This document shows, in pieces, positions 1 to 10,764 of a stretch of 64,000 nucleotides of DNA. This DNA comes from Trichomonas vaginalis G3 (Eukaryota; Parabasalia; Trichomonadida; Trichomonadidae), in assembly GCF_026262505.1 (NCBI RefSeq), contig NC_067208.1:12409962-12473961 (forward strand). The letters are read 5' to 3'. How positions within the stretch are numbered: position 1 is the first letter of the stretch; each line of letters begins with the position of its first letter. The position numbers were made by a program, and so were the translations under genes. The notes below the pieces were generated by a model that had not been told where the DNA came from, did not search any database, and saw nothing but the letters and a program-made list of their open reading frames with translations.

Positions 1-2855
1 TCATTTCCGGTGTATTCTTTGCCAGGATCTTCAAAATCTTCTTGTTTAAGGTTTGTGAAGTCATATTTCTTATTACTTTTTGTGAATAAGCCGTTGAACA
101 GTGTTTCAACTAATATCTTCCAAATACCATCAATGTTGGAGGTTGTTCTTGTCACTTTTTCAAGTACGTTATAATAATAAGTACAATTTCCATGTTTTGA
201 CAAATTTATTTCATTAATAACGATTGGTTCAATTTTTTCTGCCGGAATATCCAACATGATATTTGCCATTCCCTTTGAAATGTTTTCTTCTTTGGATAAC
301 ATCATTGTTCTGAAGAAATTTGAGAATTTTTCGTTCTTCAAAAAGTTGTCACTTTCTCCTTGAACAATATCTCTCAAAACAGCAAGCATTGATGGAATGA
401 TCTTGAAGGATTTGTGGTCATTCAATTCCAAAATCCATTGACAAATGTTATTTGTCAAATTCTCAATTCCGACGGTTTTGTAAACTTCTTTTTTGAGATT
501 TTCTGTTTCTTCGACTGTTGCACATCTCAAAATCAAAGAAGTAACAATGGACAAAAACAGCATCAAGTACTTTTCATCACTGAAGAACTGATGGCCGCCG
601 TTTTGCATAATCTCCATTAATTTCTTGTAACCGCCAGTATTGAAAATTTTGACAATAAACGACTTTGAATTTTCTGCCAAAATATTTCCAAAAGTATTAA
701 GACGATAGAATAATCTAAACGGTTTTTCCATAGAGAAAACTACTGACCAATCTATTTTTTCTTCTTTCCAAATACTTAATTCCATTGAATGTGTCTCCAT
801 CAAGTTCAAAAGTGACAAAGCAGAAGCGGCCAATTCTTTATCATCGGAATCGAGAATTTCGAAGAGTTTCTTGGCATTGTCAGGTGTCTTCAAGATCTGG
901 CTTGGTAACTCTTCTTTCTTGAATTTGGTGCTATCGTCTTTTTTGGCGGTTCGACGTGTAAATTGGTTATATAAGTTTCTTTTGATTCCCAAACTTTCTC
1001 TGTCGATTCCATCTTCAATTTTACGTATTAAATGTGTCAAAGCAAGCATAGTGCTCTTTCCAAATCCTTTGGAAACACATTTATTAACAAACGTGACAAC
1101 GCTGTCACTTTTTGTGCATCTAATTACCAAATCAACCATGTAATCAGAAACAGAGTGATGTTTCGCTCTGAAGAAGATCTCCCACATCGCATCCATTCCT
1201 ATTAAATCTAATGAACTCAAATCATTAGATTCAATGCCATTGGCAGTTTCAAATATAAAAGTGACGATTTGAAAAGCTTTGTTTTCAATTTCAGGAAGTT
1301 TTGACATCCAATTCAAAATATCTCCAACGTTGTTTTTAGGAATGATTTTTCCTTTCTGCTGGGGAACGATCGATTTAAAGAAAGCAATGAATGCATCTAA
1401 GTTCTGCTCGTAAATGAACTTAAGCTGCCTTTTGATCATCTCCAGTTCTTTCTCTGTAAATGGATCATTCAATGATTTACAAAAAGTGACAACACAAGAA
1501 ACGAAAGGACTAATTATTCCTTGTTCTAAATTGGTCTTTTCGAGTACGAGATCGAGATCTTTCTGGACATTATCGGATACTTTTGATGTCCAGATTTTTG
1601 TCAACATTTTTAATGCAAAAGTGACATCTTTGTTTTCTGAAATCAAACTGAAGCAAAGATCGACCATTTTCTTCACGGAATTGTTTGATCCTTGGACGTA
1701 ACTTGTCAAACAATTGACGTATGTGAGTCTGTCGTTGCTGGAAGCGTTCCAAAGCGAATCTACCATTTTGGATCTCGTATTGTCATCTGCTTTCGAAGCA
1801 ATCTTCTCAAGGAAGGCAAGACATGCTTCTGGATATGATTTAGAGGATAAAACAATGTCCCAGAAGTCGTTGGCTTTGCCACGAGGAAGATTATTAAAGA
1901 TTTGAGGCCAAACAGCAAAGAACTTAGAGATAACACTTTGTAATGAGTCAATGGAGATCTGCCAGAAGTCGGAAAGTACTTTAACATCGTATGCGCCGGC
2001 ATCCCATAATTTTAATAAAAATTTAACGAAAGGAGCAGCTAAATCGTGGTGCATTTGGTACATCATGTTAGAAACTATGCCTGCTGAATTGATTTCTGCT
2101 ACTAAATCCTTTGAAAAAGATTTATTTTGATTAAACCTTTGTAAAGCATCGAATTTCTTGCTGAGAATGCCAGATGTAGCGAATTTGAATGTAAGTGTCT
2201 TTTCGAACTGCTGTAATTTCTTGTTGTCGCTTGAAGATAAGAAATCTTTGATTGTATCTATATCAGAACGCATTTTATTTTCGTCTATTTCACGTAATTT
2301 CTCATTAAAATGACTTTCAGCGAATGAAATCATTCGATTCAAAGCAGCACTTGCGAAATCGGACTTGATTGAACGAGAAAGGTTGGATTTGGTAGCTCCA
2401 AAAATTGAAATTATTAACTCTACTGTATTATAAGATATTTCATCGTTACCCGCCATCTTCTGATTTATAAATGGAAAAATTCCAACATCTGAGAAAAAGT
2501 TAGGTTTAATAAACCTGAGGATTTTGCTATATATTGGCTGTAGATCGTCAAACATTATAGGAAGAGCGTTTTTGAACACGTCATCGAAGTTTTGAACTTT
2601 ATCATATTGTTGTTTAAATTCTTTGAAGAACTTTGAGTTAGAGGTTTCGTTAAGGTGGAATGCGAGTACGTGTTTAGCGAGGATTTTCGGAAGTAATTCT
2701 GGATTATTATTAGCTATTTCATTTGCTTTCTTTATGTCATCGAGTGCCGAAGCGATTTTCTGTTTCGTTATATTATTTATGCAACTCTCAATCAATGCAT
2801 CTATATCACTTTGACTAGTTCCCTCAGGAGGCGGATTTTCTTGGGAATCTGTCAT
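1..2855 (-). CDS. Large alpha-helical protein, 5' part; possibly C19 ubiquitin hydrolase
   Basis: The frame is open for 951 codons from an ATG at 2855 and runs off the window edge, so the C-terminus is missing. The product is almost wholly helical, with HEAT/ARM-like amphipathic stretches and no signal peptide or membrane segment. No catalytic motif lies in the visible part. Very long helical N-terminal regions of this type precede the peptidase domain in large ubiquitin-specific proteases of the USP9X/USP34 kind, and a segment containing GMDAMWEIF resembles text in those proteins. That family assignment is inference. The start is supported by TCATA (an initiator match) just upstream. It could equally be another helical scaffold protein. 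Confidence 0.75.
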   Translation of the reverse strand, partial: MTDSQENPPPEGTSQSDIDALIESCINNITKQKIASALDDIKKANEIANNNPELLPKILAKHVLAFHLNETSNSKFFKEFKQQYDKVQNFDDVFKNALPIMFDDLQPIYSKILRFIKPNFFSDVGIFPFINQKMAGNDEISYNTVELIISIFGATKSNLSRSIKSDFASAALNRMISFAESHFNEKLREIDENKMRSDIDTIKDFLSSSDNKKLQQFEKTLTFKFATSGILSKKFDALQRFNQNKSFSKDLVAEINSAGIVSNMMYQMHHDLAAPFVKFLLKLWDAGAYDVKVLSDFWQISIDSLQSVISKFFAVWPQIFNNLPRGKANDFWDIVLSSKSYPEACLAFLEKIASKADDNTRSKMVDSLWNASSNDRLTYVNCLTSYVQGSNNSVKKMVDLCFSLISENKDVTFALKMLTKIWTSKVSDNVQKDLDLVLEKTNLEQGIISPFVSCVVTFCKSLNDPFTEKELEMIKRQLKFIYEQNLDAFIAFFKSIVPQQKGKIIPKNNVGDILNWMSKLPEIENKAFQIVTFIFETANGIESNDLSSLDLIGMDAMWEIFFRAKHHSVSDYMVDLVIRCTKSDSVVTFVNKCVSKGFGKSTMLALTHLIRKIEDGIDRESLGIKRNLYNQFTRRTAKKDDSTKFKKEELPSQILKTPDNAKKLFEILDSDDKELAASALSLLNLMETHSMELSIWKEEKIDWSVVFSMEKPFRLFYRLNTFGNILAENSKSFIVKIFNTGGYKKLMEIMQNGGHQFFSDEKYLMLFLSIVTSLILRCATVEETENLKKEVYKTVGIENLTNNICQWILELNDHKSFKIIPSMLAVLRDIVQGESDNFLKNEKFSNFFRTMMLSKEENISKGMANIMLDIPAEKIEPIVINEINLSKHGNCTYYYNVLEKVTRTTSNIDGIWKILVETLFNGLFTKSNKKYDFTNLKQEDFEDPGKEYTGN

Positions 2856-2858
2856 TTT

Positions 2859-2863
2859 TATGA
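2859..2863 (-). promoter_or_regulatory. Trichomonad-type initiator (TCATA)
   Basis: On the minus strand TCATA lies 3 nt before the ATG at 2855. It matches the TCAYW initiator known to sit just upstream of most T. vaginalis start codons. The match supports both the start and the organism call. Confidence 0.55.
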
Positions 2864-3395
2864 TAAATTTTGGCATTTTTTCCCAAATATCATCGAAAGC
2901 ATTGAAATTATTCTGTCAAAAAATAAAATGTGATGGATTTATATTTGCAAAGTTTGATCTAAATTAAACTCAAGTAAGAGGGAAAATTATATGTGCGAAT
3001 CCCAATTTGGAGAAAAAAAAAACATTTGTTGATTTTTCTTATTGAAGAAATCAGCATTTAAATATGCAATATGCCGCAGATAATTAAAGAAATTATATGA
3101 TATGTAAACTCTTGTCCCCATTTTCAGAGCCAAGGAACCATTTTTGGGGTTAAAATGTATAATTTTTACGATGTTTATTGTTCTCAGCAATTAACAATCA
3201 TATATATAGTTAAAATTATCCTAAAAGTTATTTATCGTTTATTCTAAATGGCCTTGATTCATAAAATACAATTAAAAGAAGTCGGAATAAAAAATTATTT
3301 TGTATCTCAGTCCATATATATTAATAAAAATGTAAATAGTATAGAAAAGTTTTATGAAATATATGTTATTTTAATAAAAAAATTTATATTAAATT
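2864..3395. other. Intergenic, no gene seen
   Basis: About 530 AT-rich bases lie between the start of the large helical gene and the stop of the ankyrin gene. Only short open frames without family resemblance occur. I see no RNA gene or repeat. Confidence 0.6.
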
Positions 3396-5872
3396 TTAAT
3401 CATCATCAAATTCGTCATCATCGTCAACATCATCATCAGAATTACCTAAATGTACAATCTGATGGTTATATTTTTCTTCTTTTTCATTTTTATTTTCCTC
3501 ATATTCTAAATCTTCCTCTTCTTCAAAATTTTTAGCATCATTTTGGTCATAACCCATTGCTTCCATCTCAGCCTTTCTAAATTCGTAATCATCATCTCCG
3601 TATTCAGCTCCATTTTCAATTTCAAAGTATTCCTCTTCTTCGCCAGCGAAATCTTCTTCTTCCTCATCATCGTAATCATTATTACTTTCTATTCTTATTT
3701 GTTGATGTTGAGGAGGAGTGATTTGTTGAGGTTTTCGCAAGTCAGGAGGATGTAATGATCCAGAAGAAGTCCTTGCGATTGTTCCCAAACTAACAGTCTG
3801 ATGTACTGTGTTTTGTTGGGCGTTTCTTCTTCTCGGCATCATTTCATCTTGTTTTCTTGCGATGTATTCAACAATTTCGGAATTATCATTGTTCCTTGCG
3901 ATATCAATTGGTCTCAAACCTTTCTTAGTAATGATATCGAGTTTGAGTTTGGACTCCAATATCTTCATGACTTCAGGTGTTCTCAGAAAAGCTGCAAAGT
4001 GTTGTGGACCCCATCCGTCGTTGTCAGTAACTGATGGATCGATTCTTGGATTGGATAAAATGACTTGAACAACATCTGCTTGGCCTTCTTTTGCAGCCAA
4101 CATCAATGCTGTTCGTCCGTAATTGTCCGCAAGATTTGGATCCCATTCCGATGTTGAGAAAATGTCCGAAATGACATCGCGAAGCCAGTTAACAATGGCT
4201 AACATCAATGGAGTTTCGCCAGCATCGTTTTGAGCATTGATTTCAACTTCTTTTGTTCTTAAAAGAGCTTTCGCAAATTCATGATGTCCGCCATAAATGG
4301 CCAGGTGAAGTGGAGTGTTTTCTTCATTATCTGGCGAGCAGAGATCAATTCCTTTGACTTTGAAGAAGAAATCAAGTGAATCTGTCTTTCCCCAGCTTGC
4401 TGCAACAGCCAGTGGATTGCGGCCTTTGTGGTTGGCTTTGAATATCGTGTCAGGAACTTTTTCGGACATGTATTCGAGGAATTTCGTTAATCCAAGCTGT
4501 GCAGCGTAATGTGCTGCATTGCAACCACGGTTATCGCATGAGCTGAGGTCGTTTTTGTTCAAATATTTGCCAAGTAACTGTAAAAGTTCGTAATTATCTT
4601 TCATTACAGCGACAATTGGCAAAGTAAGGCCGTTTGCAGCTGGTATTGATGTATTTGCACCTTTATGGATGAGGAAATCAACACATCTGACGCTGCCACC
4701 TTCGCATGCACACATAATAGCTGTTTTTTGACGATTGTCAAGTAAATCAAGCTGAATCTTTGGATTTGAAGCGAGAAGATTGACAACTTCGAAGTATTTG
4801 TTGGCTGCAGCATAATGAAGAGCTGTTTTGCCGAGGTAATCGCGTGCATTTATGTCAATTCGAGAAGATAGATAATCAACTATGGCCGGATAGCCGTATT
4901 CAGCTGCGTAATGTAGTGGAGTCTTGTTGAACCTATCGACTTCTGATATATTTGTGAGTCCAAGGTCAACTAATGTTGTAATAACATTTAATCGGAAATT
5001 AATAGCGGCAACATGGAATAATGTACGACCTTGTGAGTCCGTAGTAAGGAATTTATCATGAGATATCATAGAATGAATGATGCGAAGTAAGTCTGCTCCG
5101 CCATTTGCAGCAGCAAAAAGTAAAAAGTCCCAATTATTATGGGTAACAGTATCGTAGCCATGTCCACGGTCAAGAATGGCCTGAACAGCGTTTGTAAAGT
5201 TAGAAATTGCAGCCATATGAATGAGAGATGCAAAAGAATCGTATTGGTCAAATACAAAGGCCTTAATTCTTACTAGATAGTCAACACATTGACGATGGCC
5301 GTATTTCATGGCGTAATGAAGTGGTGTCCATGCAGCACCATTTCTTTGGTTGAGTGGATCACCACATTCGTGTAAAGCTTGAAGAATTTGAAGTGAGCCA
5401 ACTGAAGCAGCGAAGTGTCCAGCTGTCCACCCGTTTTTGTTGTGCTGAGTTACGTTGCAACCCATTGAGCAGATTGATCTTACAATCGCAACTCGATCGA
5501 ATTTAGCAGCTATGTGCAATGGAGTATTGTCATCATCATCGAAGAGTTCTGTTGTTTGAGAACCATAATTAAAGTAATTAAATAACGAAAGATTTCCACC
5601 AGCAGCGGCAAAATGTAAGCAGTGTCTCTTAAAAATAAATGAAGAACGCAAGCATCTTTATAATCAATCGAAATCCTTGGCAAGAAGTACTTAAAACATT
5701 TAGTTGCCCCGAAAAAAGCAGAAACCATCAATGGAGATGGGTCATTGAGAAGCATTGGATGTGCATCTTCTGGTAAAAGGCCAGCCAATGGCTTCTCAGG
5801 CCTACATGCCAAAATGTAAGCAAGGTCGTCGCGCCTAATTGCCTCGAAAACTTCGAGATCGCGAAACGACAT
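3396..5872 (-). CDS. Ankyrin-repeat protein with acidic tail (frame slips near the 5' end)
   Basis: The protein has about 17 ankyrin repeats (many TPLHxAA motifs) and then a low-complexity tail of Asp/Glu runs. The N-terminal segment from the ATG at 5872 (MSFRDLEVFEAIRRDD) resembles the capping region of trichomonad ankyrin proteins. The first ~75 codons lie in one frame and the repeats lie in another, open from about 5651 downward; the two overlap around 5640-5660. No trichomonad intron signal is visible there. Either the gene carries a one-base frameshift (pseudogene) or the assembly has an error. An initiator match at 5878-5882 favours 5872 as the start. Ankyrin proteins act as protein-binding scaffolds; the partner is unknown. 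Confidence 0.85.
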
Positions 5873-5877
5873 ATTTT

Positions 5878-5882
5878 TATGA
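5878..5882 (-). promoter_or_regulatory. Trichomonad-type initiator (TCATA)
   Basis: TCATA on the minus strand lies 5 nt before the ATG at 5872. A second match, TCATT, lies some 20 nt further upstream. Both fit TCAYW and support the ankyrin gene start. Confidence 0.5.
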
Positions 5883-6412
5883 AGAAAAAAAAAATAATTT
5901 CGAAACGAAAATGAAATTTAGTTTAACTCCTTTTTAGTACAAAACAATATGACTCATTATGTCAACATTGAAAATGCTGATTTAATCAAGAAAAGAGATG
6001 ATTTTTCTCATTCACATGGAGTTTCAATTCCTCTAGCTCACAACAAGTAGCAAAAAGTTTCTACGATGTATATCTCCTTAATCATCTGACTTAGAACTTA
6101 GTTTTTTCTTTTTCGTCATAAATCAAATAATGTCCCCCAGAATTATATCAGTATTGGTGATATGCTTTCTAAATTTGCACTGCATTATATTTTGATTGAT
6201 ACAAAAGGCGAATCATTGGAAAAACTTTCCATTAATTAGATATGTGTCAGAATAGTCACAGACGCATATCATTAATGACTATAGATAAATCTGATTCTAC
6301 TCATTCTATGAGCACTAAAAAATAAGTTTGATAAATTTTGAAATGAAATTTGCACATAGTTCATATGGGTATACTAGTAAAAATTAGCATAGTAAAGTCT
6401 AATATTTTTATA
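5883..6412. other. Intergenic, no gene seen
   Basis: About 530 bases of AT-rich sequence separate the ankyrin gene start from the stop of the DUF5662-like gene. I find no convincing frame, RNA gene or repeat. Confidence 0.55.
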
Positions 6413-6931
6413 TTAAAAAACAGAATCAAGTTTCATTATAATTGGTTCAATAAGATTTCTTGTATCTTGATGAAGTTTATATTTTGGATATTTATGGTAA
6501 AAGTCAATGCATCTATTGTTAAATTTGATAGACATAGCTTGCCAATCACATATTAATTCGAAAGCGTATAAAGGATCCATTGGTTTTGCTGTTTTGGTGC
6601 GCTCATCATACCACATTGGTGATTCAGAATGATGAGGATTGCATTTTTTATGATGTTCCCACGCTAAATTAAAGTCGTAGAAGGATGCTTTTTTTTCTGC
6701 CTCGTTCACTGGAAAGAATCTTCTTCTATAAGCGTCAAATTCTTCGGGAGAATATTTGGATTCGTCATGTTTATGTACATTGATTTCAAGCTGATCAATA
6801 ATTTCGTTTGGAATTAAGTTAAGCTCTTTTAGTTTGTTGAAAACTGTTATGACATTATTAACATGTTCTTTGATATATTCCCTATATTCATTTTCTTTTT
6901 GCTCTTTCATCTTGGAGATGAAGTTTGTCAT
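6413..6931 (-). CDS. DUF5662-like protein
   Basis: The 172-aa protein has a helical N-terminus followed by the signature of the DUF5662 family: HKHDESKYSPEEFDAYRRRF, then AWEHHKKCNPHH, then a C-terminal CDWQAMS segment. The His/Asp pattern suggests a metal-binding HD-like fold, but the reaction is unknown. DUF5662 proteins are known mainly from bacteria, phages and large DNA viruses, so lateral transfer into the trichomonad is likely (inference). A second in-frame ATG eight codons in (MKEQKENEYREYI) is an alternative start. The length is normal for the family and no break is seen. Confidence 0.8.
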   Translation of the reverse strand: MTNFISKMKEQKENEYREYIKEHVNNVITVFNKLKELNLIPNEIIDQLEINVHKHDESKYSPEEFDAYRRRFFPVNEAEKKASFYDFNLAWEHHKKCNPHHSESPMWYDERTKTAKPMDPLYAFELICDWQAMSIKFNNRCIDFYHKYPKYKLHQDTRNLIEPIIMKLDSVF

Positions 6932-7788
6932 GAAAATATTTTTGAAAAAATATTCAAAACAAAATTGACTACATTGAAATTATACTTTTCTTTAATAAAT
7001 TACACTCTTACAAAGGGAAACTAAATGAATATGCCGAACATATTCTATATGATTGCGGTTATTCATTCAAAACTTTCGTCTTCTCAAAAATTACCCTGAA
7101 AATTTTAAAATGCATAAGATTAGATTAACAAATAATTGATAAAATCTGATATATTATAGCTTACTAGACACATATAATGATAATATTTTGTAATGAATTT
7201 TAAAAGGTACTTGTAACAATTTTCAGATACAGTCAATAATATATTTCTGATTTAAAGGTAATGGTCACAATGAAACAGTAAGGAAAAATTGAGAACTTCG
7301 AGCGTGTATTTTTTTGAATAGAACCTTCAAACAATTATTTCCATGTTTATTCTGAAGAATTTACAATGTGGAAAAGATGATATTCTAAAAGTAGCATGTA
7401 TTGAAAAGAAGGAAAAATATCGTCTCAAAACTAACCTCATAATAACATACCAATAAGTATTATAGGAAGTGGGAAAGCTGAAGGAACAAACAAGAAATCA
7501 AAATACTCAATGAGCGATTTTCAAAAATCAAATTTGCAAACAATATTAAATAAATCTATATATTTATATAATAAATCATTAATACTACCATATCTCATAC
7601 TGGTTCTATTAATAAAATTATGAAAACAATATTTTTCACGTAAAAAATTAATTCATTGTTCAAATTTTCAATGCATAACTATAATTAATAAATAAAATTT
7701 AACATATATTTAGTTATAGTTTAAATAAAATATGAAATAATTTTAAAAGAGAAAAAAAATGAAATATTTTTAAAGTTAGAATATAATT
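6932..7788. other. Intergenic, no gene seen
   Basis: An 857-base stretch, very AT-rich towards 7,550-7,790, lies between the DUF5662-like gene and the receptor gene 3' end. I see no open frame worth reporting, no RNA gene and no repeat. Confidence 0.55.
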
Positions 7789-10764
7789 TTATATTGTGTC
7801 ATATCCTCCTTGTGCGCCGCACCAGTTCGGGTGGCCGAAAGTGAAAACGAAAATAGCACCTGTTATAAAGTTCTGATAGAACCCTTCCCAGAAGCCGAGG
7901 AATGGAAGCTCGAACTTGCCGAAGATGAATCCGTTGATGAGGACACCCAAAATGATGTAAGCGAAGAGTGGCAAGAAGACAATTGAGAGGAAAACAGCCC
8001 CTCCTGAGATTCCCTTAACTATTGGGGTTGGACCTGGCTGTGGTGTTGCTGTTGGTGTGTGTGGATATGGCTGTGATGTTGGCTGTGAAGTTGGTCCACT
8101 TGTTGGTGGATATGGCTGTGATGTTGGCTGTGAAGTTGGTCCAACGTACTTCTTAGGGCAGGCAGCGTTTGTATGGGCATAGAGGGTAACTCTGAACATG
8201 TTAGATTCGTATGCAATGTCATCAAGGTCAATTCTTGGATATGGAACTGACTCATTACACAAGAATTGAATGGCTGTTGTATAGCCTGCATAGCCACCAC
8301 CATAAACAGCTGTTACACCGTCAATTAAGTCATCAGATGTTAACTGAATCGACAATTTTTGTCTTGGATCACCAATACCGTAGCAATAATCATGATCGTC
8401 GATGTCAACGCACTTCCAGATGAATGTTTGACCACCACCTAAGCATGTCTTTGTTGCGGATTGACCACAATCTCTGGCCAAATCGAAATCAAGCTGAATT
8501 GTAGCGCGTTCGAAGTCAAGCGATGTTCCCATGACGATCTCTTCCTTGTGGGCTGGTATCTGTGACAAATCAAGGTCAATGTAGTATCCATTAATAACTT
8601 TAGAGGTGAAACGGAACTTTGATGGGTCAATAGGCTGTGGGACTGGTGTTGGATTTGGTGTCTTTGGAAGTGTTGGCTTTCCGAATGCTACTGGGCAGGC
8701 ATTGTTAGATTTCGCTTTAAGATAAATTATTTGGTCGGCCTGTGTTGATTCGAGTTGGATTTCCTGGCCTGTAGGAACGATCAACTTATCGTAGTCGTCA
8801 TCTGGATCGCAGTAAATCTTGAAAACTGTCTGGACATTGAGGTATGAGTTGTATTTCAAGAGGACACCGTCATCAATGTTCAAGCCGGCCTTCTCAATGT
8901 ACTGATCGTAGTTGATATCACCGTATGGATAGCAGAATCTGTTAGCAGAAGAACCGTCGAAGCATAAGAAAGCGTTTGCGTTGTTTGGATACTCCTTTCT
9001 GCAGGTGCCCTGATCTAATGGGCATGTAAGCTGCTTCCATGGAGAGAATTCGAAGTGTACATCGGCGTAACTTCCATCTTTCGATCTGATCTTAGTATTC
9101 ATGTGGGATAATTCGGATTTGAAGTCATCGAGGTTGAAAGAGACGTAGTGTGTTGTATTGTGGATGATATTGTGTGGATTTGGAGATCTCATCGGAGTTG
9201 GTGGAGTTGGGAACTCTGGAGGCCTTGGAACAACGAATGGCTGTGGTGGATTGCCAGATGCGCATGCTGCCTTGGCTCTAACAGTGAATTTGAGGGTTGT
9301 GCCGTCTAAATCGAGTCTTGTTGAATTAATCTCAATTTCCTGTGGGTTGAGGTTTGCATCGCAAGTATATGTGGCTTGGGCCTTCTTCTGGAAACCGAAA
9401 TACTCAGAAACAACACCGTTGGCGAGATCTTTAACATCGACCAATGTAAAGTTGATATTTTCATCAAATTCACCGTAAGCGCGGCACTTTTGGTCGAGGC
9501 AGAGGAAGACTGTTGCATCTTCAACGCCGTTGCAGTCGTGGCCTGTTGGGCAGGCAATTGGACCGCAAGGACGGTAGTAGAGCATCATTGGCTTATGTAC
9601 GCCTTGTACTGTGACGTTCCACTTGTAGAAATCGGTGATTGCTGCTGGATTGAGGGTTGTAAGGTTGAGATCAAGGGATTGTCCGTAGTTATCGTAATGC
9701 ATGGCGCATTTATCGGATGGAATTGGTGGAATAGGGATGTTGACAACGTCAGCTTCGTGGGATTTGGCCTTGATTCTGACACCTGTATCATCTAAGAAGA
9801 TATTCGTATCGATATTCATGTATCCATCTGGGTATTCGTCATCTGGTGATGATACGGATACTTTTGTAGATAAGTTTGTGGCTGGATCGAAATAATCTAA
9901 CTCAAAACCGAAAGCTTCGCCTCCCTGAGGAAGAGATGCTGGATTAATATCAGTTCTGGAGACACCGAATGATTTGCACCTATCCTCTCCTGGATCTAAT
10001 GGGCAGATCCAGACATTTGAAAATGAATTCTTTGGTTCGCAGAGATAAGGTGGTGGGCAGAGCATTCTGTCGCAAAGCTTGAGATGGAGGGCCATTTCTT
10101 TGCCACTGTATTGAACTGTAGAGCGAAGACCGAAAGGACCAGAAGTAATATCGTCAAAGTGGGCGTCAATGCCTCTGTTTGGATCGCCATCCATTCTAGA
10201 GACGAACTCGCAGACTTTGTGGAATTCTGGTGTTGGTGTTGGTGGATTTACTGGAGTGGAACAGCCAGCAGTGTGTTCACCCATAAATCTGATCTCTGTA
10301 CGATTGCCGTAGTAATTGATGGATCTTACCATGCTTGGCTTTGGATCTGTAACATCTGAATTACAGCTTAAGTCAATCTCAACGTCAACTGCAAAATAAT
10401 CTCCAAAGGATGGGAACATCTGGCCGTCGGCGTTGTAGCTGATAACTAATTGCTTGGGTGACCAGTCAAATTCTGAAAGATAATTTGTGTATTCCCAGGT
10501 GTTTGTGTTCTCATTAAGACGCATCATGTTAGCACCGCGAATTTCGACATCGGCACCACGTGGAAGATCGTTCTTGTCGAGGGCATCACATGGCTTGAAG
10601 AAATATTTGTAATTCTTTTGTGTATCTTCGAATTCATATGTTTGGTTAGCAAAAGCTGGGTTAAAATCCCATTGGTTGCCGTCAATGTTAACTTTACAGA
10701 TTCCACGCTCTATAAGGGAGCGGGAAAGACGAGGAAAAACAAGAAAGTTAAGCATTCGAATCAA
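7789..10764 (-). CDS. Multi-MRH-domain membrane receptor, mannose-6-phosphate-receptor-like
   Basis: The 991-aa protein has five successive Cys-containing modules of about 150-180 residues. Each has an early FKPC/YRPC-type half, a central Cys with an aromatic, and a C-terminal strand ending KAACA, NNACP or NAACP; this is the layout of mannose-6-phosphate-receptor homology (MRH) domains. A Pro/Thr/Ser/Gln linker with repeated PTSQPTSQPY follows, then one membrane segment (about residues 915-940). The juxtamembrane part (FLGFWEGFYQ) resembles the tail of cation-dependent M6P receptors (LAFWQDL). The last residues are GGYDTI, containing a YxxPhi sorting signal. Role by inference: sorting glycoproteins to lysosomes. 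The N-terminus in this frame is a poor signal peptide. Confidence 0.8.
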   Translation of the reverse strand: MIRMLNFLVFPRLSRSLIERGICKVNIDGNQWDFNPAFANQTYEFEDTQKNYKYFFKPCDALDKNDLPRGADVEIRGANMMRLNENTNTWEYTNYLSEFDWSPKQLVISYNADGQMFPSFGDYFAVDVEIDLSCNSDVTDPKPSMVRSINYYGNRTEIRFMGEHTAGCSTPVNPPTPTPEFHKVCEFVSRMDGDPNRGIDAHFDDITSGPFGLRSTVQYSGKEMALHLKLCDRMLCPPPYLCEPKNSFSNVWICPLDPGEDRCKSFGVSRTDINPASLPQGGEAFGFELDYFDPATNLSTKVSVSSPDDEYPDGYMNIDTNIFLDDTGVRIKAKSHEADVVNIPIPPIPSDKCAMHYDNYGQSLDLNLTTLNPAAITDFYKWNVTVQGVHKPMMLYYRPCGPIACPTGHDCNGVEDATVFLCLDQKCRAYGEFDENINFTLVDVKDLANGVVSEYFGFQKKAQATYTCDANLNPQEIEINSTRLDLDGTTLKFTVRAKAACASGNPPQPFVVPRPPEFPTPPTPMRSPNPHNIIHNTTHYVSFNLDDFKSELSHMNTKIRSKDGSYADVHFEFSPWKQLTCPLDQGTCRKEYPNNANAFLCFDGSSANRFCYPYGDINYDQYIEKAGLNIDDGVLLKYNSYLNVQTVFKIYCDPDDDYDKLIVPTGQEIQLESTQADQIIYLKAKSNNACPVAFGKPTLPKTPNPTPVPQPIDPSKFRFTSKVINGYYIDLDLSQIPAHKEEIVMGTSLDFERATIQLDFDLARDCGQSATKTCLGGGQTFIWKCVDIDDHDYCYGIGDPRQKLSIQLTSDDLIDGVTAVYGGGYAGYTTAIQFLCNESVPYPRIDLDDIAYESNMFRVTLYAHTNAACPKKYVGPTSQPTSQPYPPTSGPTSQPTSQPYPHTPTATPQPGPTPIVKGISGGAVFLSIVFLPLFAYIILGVLINGFIFGKFELPFLGFWEGFYQNFITGAIFVFTFGHPNWCGAQGGYDTI

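Noticed and set aside
9158-9795. Antisense open frames within the receptor gene (and similar frames in V-ATPase, VPS53 and ankyrin genes)
   Set aside because: They mirror strong coding sequence on the other strand and resemble no family.
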